Shown here: in pieces, positions 1 through 7,672 of the stretch
Layout: the number at the start of each line of letters is the position of its first letter
Numbering within the stretch: the stretch's first letter is position 1
DNA from: a virus
IMG/VR virus record: IMGVR_UViG_3300024518_001214
Location: 1 to 22,339 of that record
Direction: 5' to 3' (one strand)
Length of the DNA stretch: 22,339 nt
Translations under genes and position numbers: made by a program
The notes under the pieces: generated by a model
The model's database searches: none
Seen by the model: the letters and a program-made list of their open reading frames with translations, nothing else
What the model was told of the DNA's origin: nothing

Positions 1-480
1 CGAGATGATGTAATCGCCAATAAGGCTAAACCGCTTCTCCCCGTTCTTGCGGATGTCGTCCGTGTCCACATGCCCGTCGTGCACCCAGCCGCCATGGGGT
101 GGTCGCCGCTTGTACACCAGCTTGCCGCGGATAGACGCTCCGATGATGGACGCCGTGGCACCCGTGGAGTTGGTGAGAAGTATGCGCGCGCTGTCCCCTC
201 GGCTGGAGGTGTCAAATATCGTGGCGGTGAGACTAACCGAGACATCGCTGGCATTCACCGCCGCGGTAACCAGTACCGCGTTCTGGATGCCAATAACGTT
301 GTCCGCTTCGTTGATCGGGGCCGACGCCCAGATGTCTACCGAACCTCCCACGGGACTGGTTCCCGTCACCGGGGAGGGAGCGGTATCGTCCCCTGTTTCG
401 ATTGGCTGCCCGGTTACGGTACGCCCTTGCTCCCGTAGATGGGCGAACAATTCGGTTGTGTCAAAATTGAAAAGCCCCAT
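1..480 (-). CDS. Minor tail/baseplate protein, N-terminal part (cut by window edge)
   Basis: The minus-strand frame opens with ATG at 480 (MGLFNFDTTELF...) and stays open for 160 codons to the left edge, so the C-terminus is missing. The start directly abuts the TAA of a neighbouring gene's coordinates at 481, in the same tightly coupled style as the rest of the operon. The visible part is beta-rich and Thr/Ser/Ala-rich in the middle (about residues 45-110), then becomes basic and aromatic near the edge (YKRRPPHGGWVHDGH). No catalytic motif or signal peptide is visible. Its position as the second gene after the tape measure is where siphoviruses keep distal-tail, hub and adhesin proteins, so a baseplate or minor tail role is inferred from context. 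I do not recognise a specific family. Confidence 0.7.
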   Translation of the reverse strand, partial: MGLFNFDTTELFAHLREQGRTVTGQPIETGDDTAPSPVTGTSPVGGSVDIWASAPINEADNVIGIQNAVLVTAAVNASDVSVSLTATIFDTSSRGDSARILLTNSTGATASIIGASIRGKLVYKRRPPHGGWVHDGHVDTDDIRKNGEKRFSLIGDYIIS

Positions 481-2709
481 TTAGAACGGTACGTAAATCC
501 CCGGACCGGGTAGCTGCGTAGCTATCGCCAAAGGAGCACCTTCCCCGTACTGCGCCCAGTACTCGCCGTACTCCGTAGAGGGTGGCCACGTTGCGCCGTT
601 GGCTATCGACTCTTTCATGTGCCCACCATCGTCTGCCGTGAAGTGCCCCGCTGCTGCTGCGTTCCAGACTTCCCGCAAGTTGGTTTGCTTGTCGATTCTG
701 GTTCCCCCAATGACGATGGAATTAGCGCTTTTCTGCTCCAGGATGGTGGTAAGATCTCGGGTCGTAGCCAAGGTCTCCAGGGACGACGGGTCGCTGTACC
801 CCGTGGCCAACCGCGATCGGTACACCAGCGTGCCAGCTGCGTCGAAACCCATGTAAAGGGCAAGGGTGCCGTCTGCCAGCTTCCCGAGCTCTCTCCATGG
901 GGATGAGTACATCGGCAGAAATAGCCACGGATGCACAACTGCCACGGTATCCACGTCGAACCCTATGGTGTCGTATGCCGCACTGTCCGCGTCGTCCGCC
1001 GACTCCACTCCCGCCGCGCCATCGTTGTTGTTCAGCACAACCCAGTTGAGTGCCACGTCCGTCTGGGTAAGCATGGCTGCGTCCATGCTGAGAGTCTGCC
1101 CGGTGGTGGTGAGCCGGATGTACACCGACAGCCGATCGCTGGTGGCATCGGTAATGGTGTGGGCGACATCGTGTTTCGTCCAGTTGGCATTAGCAGTCAA
1201 CGAGTACGCGGTGCTGGTGGAATCGTTTGCTGCGCTTGCGTCCCTCTCCTCAAGAATGATGGACCCCGCCAGAGTAGCACCAGCTTTCAGCATGATGGAA
1301 AAGGTCCACGTCTCCCCAAGGTTGAGAGTCTTGGTGCCGGTAAACGTCACGATCTGGAACACGTCCTCCCCGGCGCCAGTGGTAGACGCTTGCCCCTCGA
1401 ACGAATCAAACAACCCTCCAGCTGCCCGAGCCAGAGTCACGTTGGTGTCATCGCTCCAACTGTTCCCTATGGTAGCGTTTGCAAAGCTGCTGTTTGCCAG
1501 GTAGTTGAAATACTGTTTCTGCGTGGACAGTCGCGCAAGAGTGTGCACCAGGGACGTGGCCTCGCTGGCGGTGTTGCTCATGGTGTAGTCCTCGTACGTG
1601 ACTGCACTCCTAACTACCTTCCGCGCGAGCTCATCGGTCCCGTCTAAGATGTTCACTTGCACCCGGGAAACGTCTTTTAGCTGCGTGCGTCTCCCGAAAC
1701 GGCTGTCATCGGTACGACCACTGATCATCAGCTCGAAGCCGTTGCTATACCACGACTCCACCTCGATCGGGCATCGATGCTGCATGTACGCTTGGGCAGC
1801 CAGTCCGTTATACACCTCGTTCGCTGGGTCGAATGCCGCGTACTGGTCGTCTGCAAACTCTCCCGCCGGGGAGGTGAGCTGGATGCTGGCCACGTTGGCG
1901 CCGCGCCGGCCAGTCTGGTCCACCACACTGCGCTCGAACTCAAAGTCAGTGGTCCGCGCGGTGATGTTGCACCGGGTGTGCCCTTGGCCATGCCCGTTGA
2001 AGTGCCAGACTATCTGTTCATCTTTGACCCCTTTGTAATCCACCAGCACTTGGGCAGCTGTGGCTACAAAGCTGGGAATAACGATCACCTGGTTGAGAGA
2101 TACGTCGGCAGTTTGCGTCCCGTCTGTTTGCGCGCGAGCGGTGAGGATTGGTATTGATGTGGTCTTGGTATCGATGGCACCCGACCAGGTTGTGTCCTGG
2201 GATGCCCGGTTGTAGTACAGCGCCGACCCAGAGGTGTCACCAGTGGTGAGATCGATGGATGCATCAAATACCAGATCCTGATCTATGTCCTCTTCAGCCG
2301 CCCCGTCATCGAACTGCAGGGAAGACAACGTGCGCGCCGTCCCACCATCCTGCCACTGCAACACAAAGGTGTCACTGCTGGCTTGGTAGAAAAACTGCAA
2401 CGCCACCGTGGCCGATACATACCAACTCCAAATGGTCTGATCGGTTGCTACCGTGTAAACGAACTCTGGCCGAAACACTGCCCGTACCGTAAGGGTGGAG
2501 GGCAAATCCAACAGATAGCCCGCATCCCCACCGGTCATGTCATGACTCCCGGAACGATTCTCCGCCGAAGTGATTAGGGTGTACGTGTCGTTGCTGATGC
2601 TGAGAGGCGGGTACTCTTGCTGGCGGAAATCTGAGTAAAAGCGCAGATCCCGGGGGAACCCGGTCAGCATGTTTGTTTTCCACGCGCTCGATATGTGCTT
2701 GATGCTCAT
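481..2709 (-). CDS. Large minor tail / baseplate protein with lectin-like domains
   Basis: This 742-residue protein starts at an ATGA overlap with the tape-measure stop, so its translation is probably coupled. Residues about 40-215 look like a concanavalin/laminin-G-type beta-sandwich. Residues about 220-395 (IVWHFNGHGQGHTRCNIT to VHTLARL) look like a tail-hub or baseplate-type domain. Residues about 402-552 (NSSFANATIGNSW... to DAAMLTQTD) have the pattern of a carbohydrate-binding jelly-roll: an N-terminal NxSF-type opening, a central FSIMLKAG strand and a closing 'D.A.LTQ' strand. The C-terminal 190 residues are mixed. The gene follows the tape measure, where siphoviruses place distal-tail, hub and adhesin genes, so I infer a structural tail-tip protein that contacts surface glycans. 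The fold assignments come from sequence pattern only. No peptidase or lysozyme motif was seen. Confidence 0.75.
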   Translation of the reverse strand: MSIKHISSAWKTNMLTGFPRDLRFYSDFRQQEYPPLSISNDTYTLITSAENRSGSHDMTGGDAGYLLDLPSTLTVRAVFRPEFVYTVATDQTIWSWYVSATVALQFFYQASSDTFVLQWQDGGTARTLSSLQFDDGAAEEDIDQDLVFDASIDLTTGDTSGSALYYNRASQDTTWSGAIDTKTTSIPILTARAQTDGTQTADVSLNQVIVIPSFVATAAQVLVDYKGVKDEQIVWHFNGHGQGHTRCNITARTTDFEFERSVVDQTGRRGANVASIQLTSPAGEFADDQYAAFDPANEVYNGLAAQAYMQHRCPIEVESWYSNGFELMISGRTDDSRFGRRTQLKDVSRVQVNILDGTDELARKVVRSAVTYEDYTMSNTASEATSLVHTLARLSTQKQYFNYLANSSFANATIGNSWSDDTNVTLARAAGGLFDSFEGQASTTGAGEDVFQIVTFTGTKTLNLGETWTFSIMLKAGATLAGSIILEERDASAANDSTSTAYSLTANANWTKHDVAHTITDATSDRLSVYIRLTTTGQTLSMDAAMLTQTDVALNWVVLNNNDGAAGVESADDADSAAYDTIGFDVDTVAVVHPWLFLPMYSSPWRELGKLADGTLALYMGFDAAGTLVYRSRLATGYSDPSSLETLATTRDLTTILEQKSANSIVIGGTRIDKQTNLREVWNAAAAGHFTADDGGHMKESIANGATWPPSTEYGEYWAQYGEGAPLAIATQLPGPGIYVPF

Positions 2710-4490
2710 CCGACCGACGCCACCCGCGCCGCCAGGTTGCGCTCGCTGATGAACGATCCCTGGATGTTGTTAATGATGATGGTCCCCGCCGGCTGTTGTG
2801 GACCAGTGGGGGCACTGTATGTACTGCTCGCCTTGGAGAGATCGCCGCCTGCCGTGGATGGTGCACCATCGCTGGTGCTATCCCCAGAGCTCGACACCGC
2901 TCCCCCGATGAACGCTGCCAGTCCCGATGCAACGATCAACGCAAGTCCCAACGGCAAGTTGGTGGGCAACAGCAAGAGGCCAGCTTGCAACATAGTGGCC
3001 GATAGCGTGTCCAAGATGTTCCCGAGCAGCTTGGTCATCGACGCGCCCAAGGCATCGGTGGCACTGGTGCCAGACGCTATCGCTGCACCGATGTCGTGGA
3101 AGGTGTTCAACACGCCTTCCTGCAAGATGCCACTGATGTCCATCATGTCACTTAGCAGAGACTTGTTCTCATCCCGCCAGCCGGCGGTTGCGTCTGATGC
3201 CTCCCGTATTTGCCTGGTGGCCTCTTGCAGCGTCTTTCCGGTGTCCTCGAACGCTATGCCCAGATCGGTGGCAAGCCCTACAGCTGCACCCAGTCCCACG
3301 TCCGCACCGGAACCCGCCATCCGTATAATGGCAGCGTCCATATCTAATAGTCCGTTGACAACCTTGCGAGCAGAAGCCGCCACCCCATCGTCGCCATCAC
3401 CTTCGCCCAACGCGGCTGCAAACTCTTTGGCCGAAACGATAACCGGACGCAGCACCTGCAGCGTGGTGGCGATGTTAGTGAGGGTTTCACCCGCCGCCGC
3501 TTGTGCTTGGGTAGCTAAGCGCAGCCGCTGAGCTTCGCCCTCGTTCGTCGCCTGCCCTATGGACTCGATCTCGCGCATGGCGATGAGAAAATCCGCTTCA
3601 GCCTTGCCCTCCGCAACCAACAGCTGCCCATGAATGCGCGTTACCTGGTTTACGTCCTCCCACTTCGTAACGATGCCATCCACGATGTCCTGCAGCAGCT
3701 GGACATCTTCCTTGTCCTGGCGAATTAACTGCAGGTTACTGGTCAGTTCGTTAGACACACCTGTGAGCATAGACGCCACACTACTGACCAAAGGGACCAA
3801 CCCTTGACCAAGTTCGGTCCTAAACTCGATGACAGCAGCGACAAGCGCATCCCATTTTTCGATGTCGGTGAGGTCATCCAGCGATCCTCCTACGTCTTGG
3901 ATGATCTGGTCTCCCTGGACCAGCACCGCGTTGAGCAACGCCTGCTTCTTTTCCGCCGCCGTGAGCTCTGCCACGGTTTTGTTGAGAGACGCGGCATAGG
4001 ATTCGTTCACTTCCCCGAGCTTCACCGTAATGCCAAGGTTGTCCAGGATGAGAGGGCTGGTGCGACCGATACCGGTGGTGATCGACTCGAACAAGAATGA
4101 CAAGTCTTGACCAGTAGCTCGAGCCGCCGCCGCCGAAATCTTCATCAGCTTTGGCATTTCCTCGAACCCGATGCCCAATAGGCTTGCACGCGACGCTGAT
4201 CGGATGAGGTCCATCTGCGTGACGGTGCCCCCCGCCATCGCCTGCATCGCCTCCAGTACCTGCTGGCCATCTGCCCCTGCCGATCTCGCAAGGTTCTTGA
4301 ACGCATCTGCCTGCTGGTTGAGCGCAGCTGCCATCTTCTGATTCTCGAAGGCGAACCGCGCGACACCCTCGAACGCCTTGACCGCAGCCACAGCAGCAGC
4401 GATGCCCACAGTAAGCGACTTGATGTCGCCTACCGCTTTCTTGGTCTGGGCGACCAGTTCGATGATTACTTGATCACGAGTTGCTGCCAC
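2706..4490 (-). CDS. Tail tape measure protein
   Basis: This 594-residue protein begins with GTG at 4490 (MAATRDQVIIELVAQTKKAVGD) and overlaps the end of the chaperone frame by 17 nt. The N-terminal half is Ala-rich and helical, with the tape-measure-like pattern of a short strand followed by long helices and a hydrophobic stretch (GIAAAVAAVKAFEG, about 29-42). A strong hydrophobic segment lies near the C-terminus (LLLLPTNLPLGLALIVASG and following, about 503-532). The tail end GTIIINNIQGSFISERNLAARV matches the usual closing motif of these proteins. It sits directly downstream of the frameshifted tail chaperones, the canonical position. In the family the protein sets tail length. At the usual ~1.5 angstrom per residue, 594 residues would correspond to a tail near 90 nm (inference). 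It is modest in length for a siphovirus. Confidence 0.9.
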   Translation of the reverse strand: MAATRDQVIIELVAQTKKAVGDIKSLTVGIAAAVAAVKAFEGVARFAFENQKMAAALNQQADAFKNLARSAGADGQQVLEAMQAMAGGTVTQMDLIRSASRASLLGIGFEEMPKLMKISAAAARATGQDLSFLFESITTGIGRTSPLILDNLGITVKLGEVNESYAASLNKTVAELTAAEKKQALLNAVLVQGDQIIQDVGGSLDDLTDIEKWDALVAAVIEFRTELGQGLVPLVSSVASMLTGVSNELTSNLQLIRQDKEDVQLLQDIVDGIVTKWEDVNQVTRIHGQLLVAEGKAEADFLIAMREIESIGQATNEGEAQRLRLATQAQAAAGETLTNIATTLQVLRPVIVSAKEFAAALGEGDGDDGVAASARKVVNGLLDMDAAIIRMAGSGADVGLGAAVGLATDLGIAFEDTGKTLQEATRQIREASDATAGWRDENKSLLSDMMDISGILQEGVLNTFHDIGAAIASGTSATDALGASMTKLLGNILDTLSATMLQAGLLLLPTNLPLGLALIVASGLAAFIGGAVSSSGDSTSDGAPSTAGGDLSKASSTYSAPTGPQQPAGTIIINNIQGSFISERNLAARVASVG

Positions 4491-4833
4491 GGTTGTTGTC
4501 CTCGATCAACAGGGATTCCACCAGATCGACAAGCTGGCACGGCTGCTCCGCCCAGCCTCCAGCGTAGGGCCATGCCACTGGACTGCCGAATAGTCTGCAC
4601 TTGGCGTAGGTGTCGAGCATAGCCCGGTGGGATAGTGAGAGAATGAGAGGGATGGCTGCGCGTTCTACCCAGACGCCCTCGGCGGTGTACTCGGTATTGA
4701 GGTCGCCGTTGCTGTCCAGGTCTACGAGCACTCCCGGGGTTGTCTTGGTAACCTGCATCATCCGTCCCGCGTCGCGCTCCGTTGGTTCGTAGTCGCCCCA
4801 GCCCTCGCGCAAGAGGACCAGAGCGACCCTTAG
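4474..4833 (-). CDS. Tail assembly chaperone, -1 frameshift extension (gpT-like part)
   Basis: This frame has no convincing start of its own; the first candidate is a TTG at 4812. It is open upstream into an A-AAA-AAC heptamer at the end of the preceding gene and lies exactly in the -1 frame. A ribosome slipping there would continue with CTA (Leu) at 4833-4831 and add 119 residues (LRVALVLLREGWGDYEPTERD... to IEDNNRGSNS), giving a fusion of about 240 residues from the ATG at 5195. This matches the gpG/gpGT arrangement of lambda-like tails, where the minor fusion product bridges the tape measure and the tube subunits during assembly and is absent from the virion. Its end overlaps the tape-measure start by 17 nt. 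The frame geometry is seen directly; use of the shift is inferred. Confidence 0.85.
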   Translation of the reverse strand, partial: LRVALVLLREGWGDYEPTERDAGRMMQVTKTTPGVLVDLDSNGDLNTEYTAEGVWVERAAIPLILSLSHRAMLDTYAKCRLFGSPVAWPYAGGWAEQPCQLVDLVESLLIEDNNRGSNS

Positions 4834-4839
4834 TTTTTT
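4792..4839 (-). promoter_or_regulatory. Programmed -1 frameshift signal (slippery heptamer plus stem-loop)
   Basis: On the minus strand the last sense codons of the first chaperone read CTA AAA AAC TAA, so the heptamer A AAA AAC (4839-4833) sits directly before the stop. After TAA and two further bases a potential stem begins: GTCGCT (4827-4822) can pair with GGCGAC (4797-4792). Nested inside, GTCCTC can pair with GAGGGC around the loop TTGCGC. The 5-nt spacer and the heptamer fit the standard -1 frameshift rules, and the downstream ORF is in the -1 frame. Frameshift efficiency cannot be judged from sequence. Confidence 0.85.
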
Positions 4840-5195
4840 AGGTCGTCGTCCTTCCGAGAATTCTGCTTGACGATTTCCATGACCACCTCCAGGAACAAGT
4901 CCTGTAGCCCCGGTGCCTTTAGGAACGCCTCCGCAGTCGTGATCCGCTCGTTGTTCACCTCGAGGTTTTCAATCCCTTGCACCGCTTGCGTGAACAAGCC
5001 CTCGTAGTTGACATCGAACTGGTACCCGCCACCGTTGCTGGCCGACAGTGCCAGGTTGACCGGGTCGATCTTGAGTAGCCTCTGCCGCTCCCCGGTGGTG
5101 AGCTGGCGCAGCTTGATCTTGACCGGCCAGCTCTCTTGGTCGTTGTCCCGGAACTCCGGGATAAACACTGTGTCCCGTTCAACCGTTAGCTTCAT
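4830..5195 (-). CDS. Tail assembly chaperone (gpG-like)
   Basis: The preferred start is ATG at 5195 (MKLTVERDTVFIPEFRDN), preceded by a G-rich Shine-Dalgarno stretch (GGGGG), which gives 121 residues. An in-frame upstream start at 5234 would overlap the tube gene and is less likely. The protein is small and acidic, with a conserved-looking middle (LRQLTTGERQRLLKIDP) and a helical C-terminus ending in a charged RKDDDLKN tail. This size, composition and position between tail-tube and tape-measure genes are typical of gpG-like chaperones, which coat the tape measure and recruit tube subunits. The slippery sequence in its last codons supports the assignment strongly. Sequence similarity within this family is generally weak, so context carries most of the weight. 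Confidence 0.85.
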   Translation of the reverse strand: MKLTVERDTVFIPEFRDNDQESWPVKIKLRQLTTGERQRLLKIDPVNLALSASNGGGYQFDVNYEGLFTQAVQGIENLEVNNERITTAEAFLKAPGLQDLFLEVVMEIVKQNSRKDDDLKN

Positions 5196-5215
5196 GTAGT
5201 CGCCCCCTACAGTGC

Positions 5216-5632
5216 CTACGTAGCCGCTGTCCAACTCAGCGCGCCGTCACCCCGCAGGGTGGCTGACCAGCTGATCTTGTCCTTGACCGGTGCCGAGAAG
5301 GTGTCGGACTCCACGATGGCGTTGCCGTTGTAGAACGCTCCCGCGGTGGAGCTCGACAAGAAAAAGTAGAACGCCAGGTTGGCGAGGGTTGCATTCTCCA
5401 GCTGGTCCCGAATCCGCAGTTGCTCGGTGTCCGTGGAGTCCAGAGTGCCCGCAACGGATGCCGTCCACGACCGAATGGTTGGGTCGTGATCCTCCCAGGT
5501 TGAGCCAAAGGCGGTGATTTCTGCCGTGCCTACCGATCGGCTGAGCGTCCAGGTATCCAGCAGCGCCACCTTGTTTTCCGTTGATCCGGTAACGATCTGT
5601 ACGCTACCGTCCTTGCCCATTACTGCGCCCAT
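5216..5632 (-). CDS. Tail tube protein, second paralogue
   Basis: A start at ATG 5632 (MGAVMGKDGSVQ) overlaps the stop of the upstream paralogue by one base (TAATG), giving 138 residues. A further in-frame TTG at 5647 is possible but less likely. The protein is nearly all beta-rich and shares its core with the preceding gene: over 45 aligned residues from LLDTWT to AGTLDSTD only three conservative changes occur, and both end in ...SAPVKDK.SWSAT.RGDGA. It differs by a longer N-terminal loop (VTGSTENKVA) and a more hydrophobic strand (LAFYFFLSSSTAG). Position between the tail terminator and the chaperones fits the major tail (tube) protein. It could be the main tube subunit or a specialised variant; sequence alone does not say which. 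Confidence 0.8.
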   Translation of the reverse strand: MGAVMGKDGSVQIVTGSTENKVALLDTWTLSRSVGTAEITAFGSTWEDHDPTIRSWTASVAGTLDSTDTEQLRIRDQLENATLANLAFYFFLSSSTAGAFYNGNAIVESDTFSAPVKDKISWSATLRGDGALSWTAAT

Positions 5633-6030
5633 TACGATGGATCCCAAGCCATGGCGCCGTCACCACGGATAGTGGCCGACCATGACACTTTGTCTTTGAC
5701 AGGAGCCGAAAAGGTGTCCGACTCGATGATGCCGTTGCCGCTGTACACGGGAGCGGTGGTCCCCGCCAGCCGGAAGTTGCACGCGATGTTCGCCAATGTG
5801 CCGTCCTCCAGCTGGTCTCGGATTGATAGCTGCTGCGCATCCGTGGAGTCCAACGTGCCAGCTATGGACGCCGTCCACGATCTGATGGTGGGGTCGTGGT
5901 CTTCCCATGTGGAACCAAACGCGGTGATTTCCGCTGTCCCGAGGGACCGACTGATGGTCCAGGTATCCAGCAATCCCGTGATGTTTGCCCCGACACGGAA
6001 CGATCCGTCCTTGCCCATTATCTGGCCCAT
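5632..6030 (-). CDS. Tail tube protein, first paralogue
   Basis: This 132-residue protein starts at ATG 6030 (MGQIMGKDGSFRVGANITG) behind a very strong Shine-Dalgarno sequence (GGGAGGGG). It is beta-rich with no signal peptide or long helix, the expected composition of a siphovirus tube subunit, and it lies just after the tail terminator. It is a clear tandem duplicate of the next gene. The strongest shared stretch contains GTAEITAFGSTWEDHDP, and the C-terminal ESDTFSAPVKDK is also common to both. Because its ribosome site is the best in the tail module, this copy may be made in larger amounts than its coupled neighbour (inference). I cannot assign a subfamily. Confidence 0.8.
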   Translation of the reverse strand: MGQIMGKDGSFRVGANITGLLDTWTISRSLGTAEITAFGSTWEDHDPTIRSWTASIAGTLDSTDAQQLSIRDQLEDGTLANIACNFRLAGTTAPVYSGNGIIESDTFSAPVKDKVSWSATIRGDGAMAWDPS

Positions 6031-6039
6031 ATCCCCTCC

Positions 6040-6483
6040 CTACGGGTTGGCGTGGTTGTAATGATACCAAACCTCAAATGTCTGCGTGAACGTGGCGAAG
6101 TTGTCTTGCACCCCTTCGTCGTCCACATCAGACACCGGGTAGATGTCCTTTACCACGCCGGCCACTGCCGTCGATGACACCAACTTTTTCTCCACAAGTC
6201 CGAGGTATTCGTCCTTTGGTGTCGCAGTCTGATTAGTGATCTCGAACAGTTTACCCTGTACCTCCAGGGTCAACAACGCTTCCATGTCGATGTACGTAGA
6301 CAGCGTGCTTGCCGGGAACGCTATCCGGTCGCGTTCCACGATCGCATCGCGCATGTACAGCGCCGGCATGTCTACCGGGTCTGCCTCGCCAAGCCCTTCC
6401 GAGTACTGCACCACCTTGCCCACGCCGCTGATGGTTTCCAGCGCTGTCTGGATGGTGTCGAGCACTGTTTTCTTGGCACTCAT
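6040..6483 (-). CDS. Tail terminator / tail completion protein
   Basis: The preferred start is ATG 6483 (MSAKKTVLDTIQTALETISG), which overlaps the stop of the gp10-like gene as ATGA and has an AAAGG-type ribosome site upstream; a longer in-frame start at 6498 is possible. The 147-residue product has an N-terminal amphipathic helix (VLDTIQTALETI), then alternating strands including a YIDMEALLTLEVQGKLFEI stretch, and ends in FTQTFEVWYHYNHANP. That layout resembles the small alpha/beta tail-terminator proteins (lambda gpU-like) that cap the tail tube before joining to the head. Position between a gp10-like neck protein and the tube genes agrees. The function is inferred from order and overall pattern. 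Confidence 0.75.
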   Translation of the reverse strand: MSAKKTVLDTIQTALETISGVGKVVQYSEGLGEADPVDMPALYMRDAIVERDRIAFPASTLSTYIDMEALLTLEVQGKLFEITNQTATPKDEYLGLVEKKLVSSTAVAGVVKDIYPVSDVDDEGVQDNFATFTQTFEVWYHYNHANP

Positions 6484-6950
6484 AGTTTGCCTTTCCACTT
6501 CTTCGCGATCATCTGCAAAATCTTAGGTCGGTTCTTCTGCACCGGAGCTCGCAGAAACGGACGCGCCGGCATCCGTACCTGCCGGGTGATGACTTCATCC
6601 TGCCGCCCGGGGAGCGTAAATACGAACTGCTCCCGCGCAGTAAGTAGCGCGCCATCGTGGTGGATGCGTGACAGTGGGTGCTTGCTGATGATGCTGGCCT
6701 GGACGTTCTTCTTGCTGTCCAGCTTCACCTTGGTGGTAATACCACTACGCAGCGCACCGCGGCTGTTGATGGTTGGTTTTGATTCCGAGCCGATTCCCAC
6801 CGGCATCCGAGGACCGGATAGGTGCTTCTGCTTGGCCTCTCGAGCTACCAGAGCAGTCCCTTTCTCCAGCGCTTCCTTGGCTGCCTCCGGGGACTTCTTG
6901 GCCCACCGCTGTAGCTTGCGCTCGTACTGTACAGCCGTATACCGTCCCAT
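6480..6950 (-). CDS. HK97 gp10-like neck / tail-completion protein
   Basis: This 156-residue basic protein (MGRYTAVQYERKLQRWAKKS...) has the usual layout of the HK97 gp10-like group: an N-terminal helix with many Lys/Arg, then KGTALVAREAKQKHLSG, a central GALRSGITTKVK strand segment, and the C-terminal hallmark RMPARPFLRAPVQKNRPKI. The 'PARPFLRPA'-type motif is the part I recognise best. The family acts at the head-tail interface or on the tail side of the neck. It starts immediately after the connector stop and its own stop overlaps the tail-terminator start as ATGA, so the three neck genes are translationally coupled. Confidence 0.85.
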   Translation of the reverse strand: MGRYTAVQYERKLQRWAKKSPEAAKEALEKGTALVAREAKQKHLSGPRMPVGIGSESKPTINSRGALRSGITTKVKLDSKKNVQASIISKHPLSRIHHDGALLTAREQFVFTLPGRQDEVITRQVRMPARPFLRAPVQKNRPKILQMIAKKWKGKL

Positions 6951-6951
6951 C

Positions 6952-7587
6952 CTATTGCCGCCAGTCCCGGTACTCCTCGATAACCGACATGGCAGTCATC
7001 GGGATCGTGTCAAAGTAGGACATGCTCCCGTCGTCGTGACTGATGGTCCTGGTGACCCATGCGCGCCGTCTCTGCTTCTCCCACTGGAACGCCAACAACT
7101 CATGCACCGCGTCTTGCAAGTCCCCGGGGATGTGGTTGGCTGTCGTGGTGGCTGCCGAGGTCGTGTCGTAGCCGGCGGTGTACACCACCCGAACGTTCTC
7201 GTTGCCCAGAGTAAACGACTGGTCCTTGATGAATAGCTCGCCCTTCTCCGTGTTGACGTTGATGTCTTCCCAGTCCACCTGGGTGTCGAAGTCCGTGGAG
7301 CTCGAGAAGTCATCCCGGGTACTGGTAATGTACAGCTGCAACGTGGAGGAGGAGCTGACCACCGGGTACTGATTCAGCATCAGCCGCCGGGAACCGTCCC
7401 CGTCATACACCTCATCGTGGCTGCGCTGCTTGAGTTGACGCCCGGTAAGGCTATTCGCTCGTAGGCTCGCCGCGTTGATCGCCGCTACTATCCGCCCGTC
7501 CAGTCCCGTGCTGCCCGTTGATTCCCCCAGATACTCGCTTGCGCGGTCCAAGGTTGTTAGCTGGTTTTTTGCGTCCAGTGTCGCCAT
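6952..7587 (-). CDS. gp6-like head-tail connector protein
   Basis: I chose ATG 7587 (MATLDAKNQLTTLDRASEYLG) because GGAGG lies just upstream; a GTG at 7602 is the alternative. The 211-residue product opens with an LTTLDRASEYLG-type helix, then a run that aligns by eye with gp6-like connectors: IVAAINAASLRANSLTGR, a turn DEVYDGDGSRRLMLNQYPV, and a C-terminal helix rich in Arg/Trp (AVHELLAFQWEKQRRRAW). In this family twelve or thirteen copies form a ring below the portal. It is followed directly by the gp10-like gene. The first 137 nt of the reading frame overlap a small zinc-ribbon ORF in another frame. Confidence 0.85.
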   Translation of the reverse strand: MATLDAKNQLTTLDRASEYLGESTGSTGLDGRIVAAINAASLRANSLTGRQLKQRSHDEVYDGDGSRRLMLNQYPVVSSSSTLQLYITSTRDDFSSSTDFDTQVDWEDINVNTEKGELFIKDQSFTLGNENVRVVYTAGYDTTSAATTTANHIPGDLQDAVHELLAFQWEKQRRRAWVTRTISHDDGSMSYFDTIPMTAMSVIEEYRDWRQ

Positions 7588-7672
7588 CGGTCCTCCATCC
7601 ACACACCAGGCATGTGGTGGTGTTGTCGTTGTCGAACTGCTCCTGGCAGTCCGGGTTTACGCAAGTCCTCAT
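7451..7672 (-). CDS. Small zinc-ribbon protein overlapping the connector gene
   Basis: This 73-residue ORF begins at ATG 7672, overlapping the previous stop as ATGA, the coupling style used elsewhere in this operon. The first 28 residues form a convincing zinc-ribbon: Cys4 and Cys9, then Cys21 and Cys24 within CLVCGWRT. The remainder (RKKPANNLGPRKRVSGG...) is basic, Gly-rich and probably disordered, and lies out of frame inside the first 137 nt of the connector gene. Without this ORF there would be an 84-nt gap between stop and start, unusual for this operon. It may be a small nucleic-acid-binding or virion protein; no function can be assigned. The C-terminal half could be a by-product of overlap. 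Confidence 0.5.
   Translation of the reverse strand: MRTCVNPDCQEQFDNDNTTTCLVCGWRTDGDTGRKKPANNLGPRKRVSGGINGQHGTGRADSSGDQRGEPTSE

Noticed and set aside
866-1647. Plus-strand ORFs of 212 and 238 codons opposite the large tail protein
   Set aside because: Both lie in alternative frames of one well-supported minus-strand gene, without domains or coupling to neighbours.
2695-3531. Long plus-strand ORF of 278 codons opposite the tape measure
   Set aside because: It is antisense to a strongly supported gene, has a low-complexity Ala/Ser/Pro composition and no recognisable domain or ribosome site. It is a shadow of Ala/Gly-rich coding sequence on the other strand.
5216-6030. Assembly duplication artefact instead of a true paralogue pair
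   Set aside because: The two copies differ in length, loops and many codons, so an assembly repeat error would not produce them.
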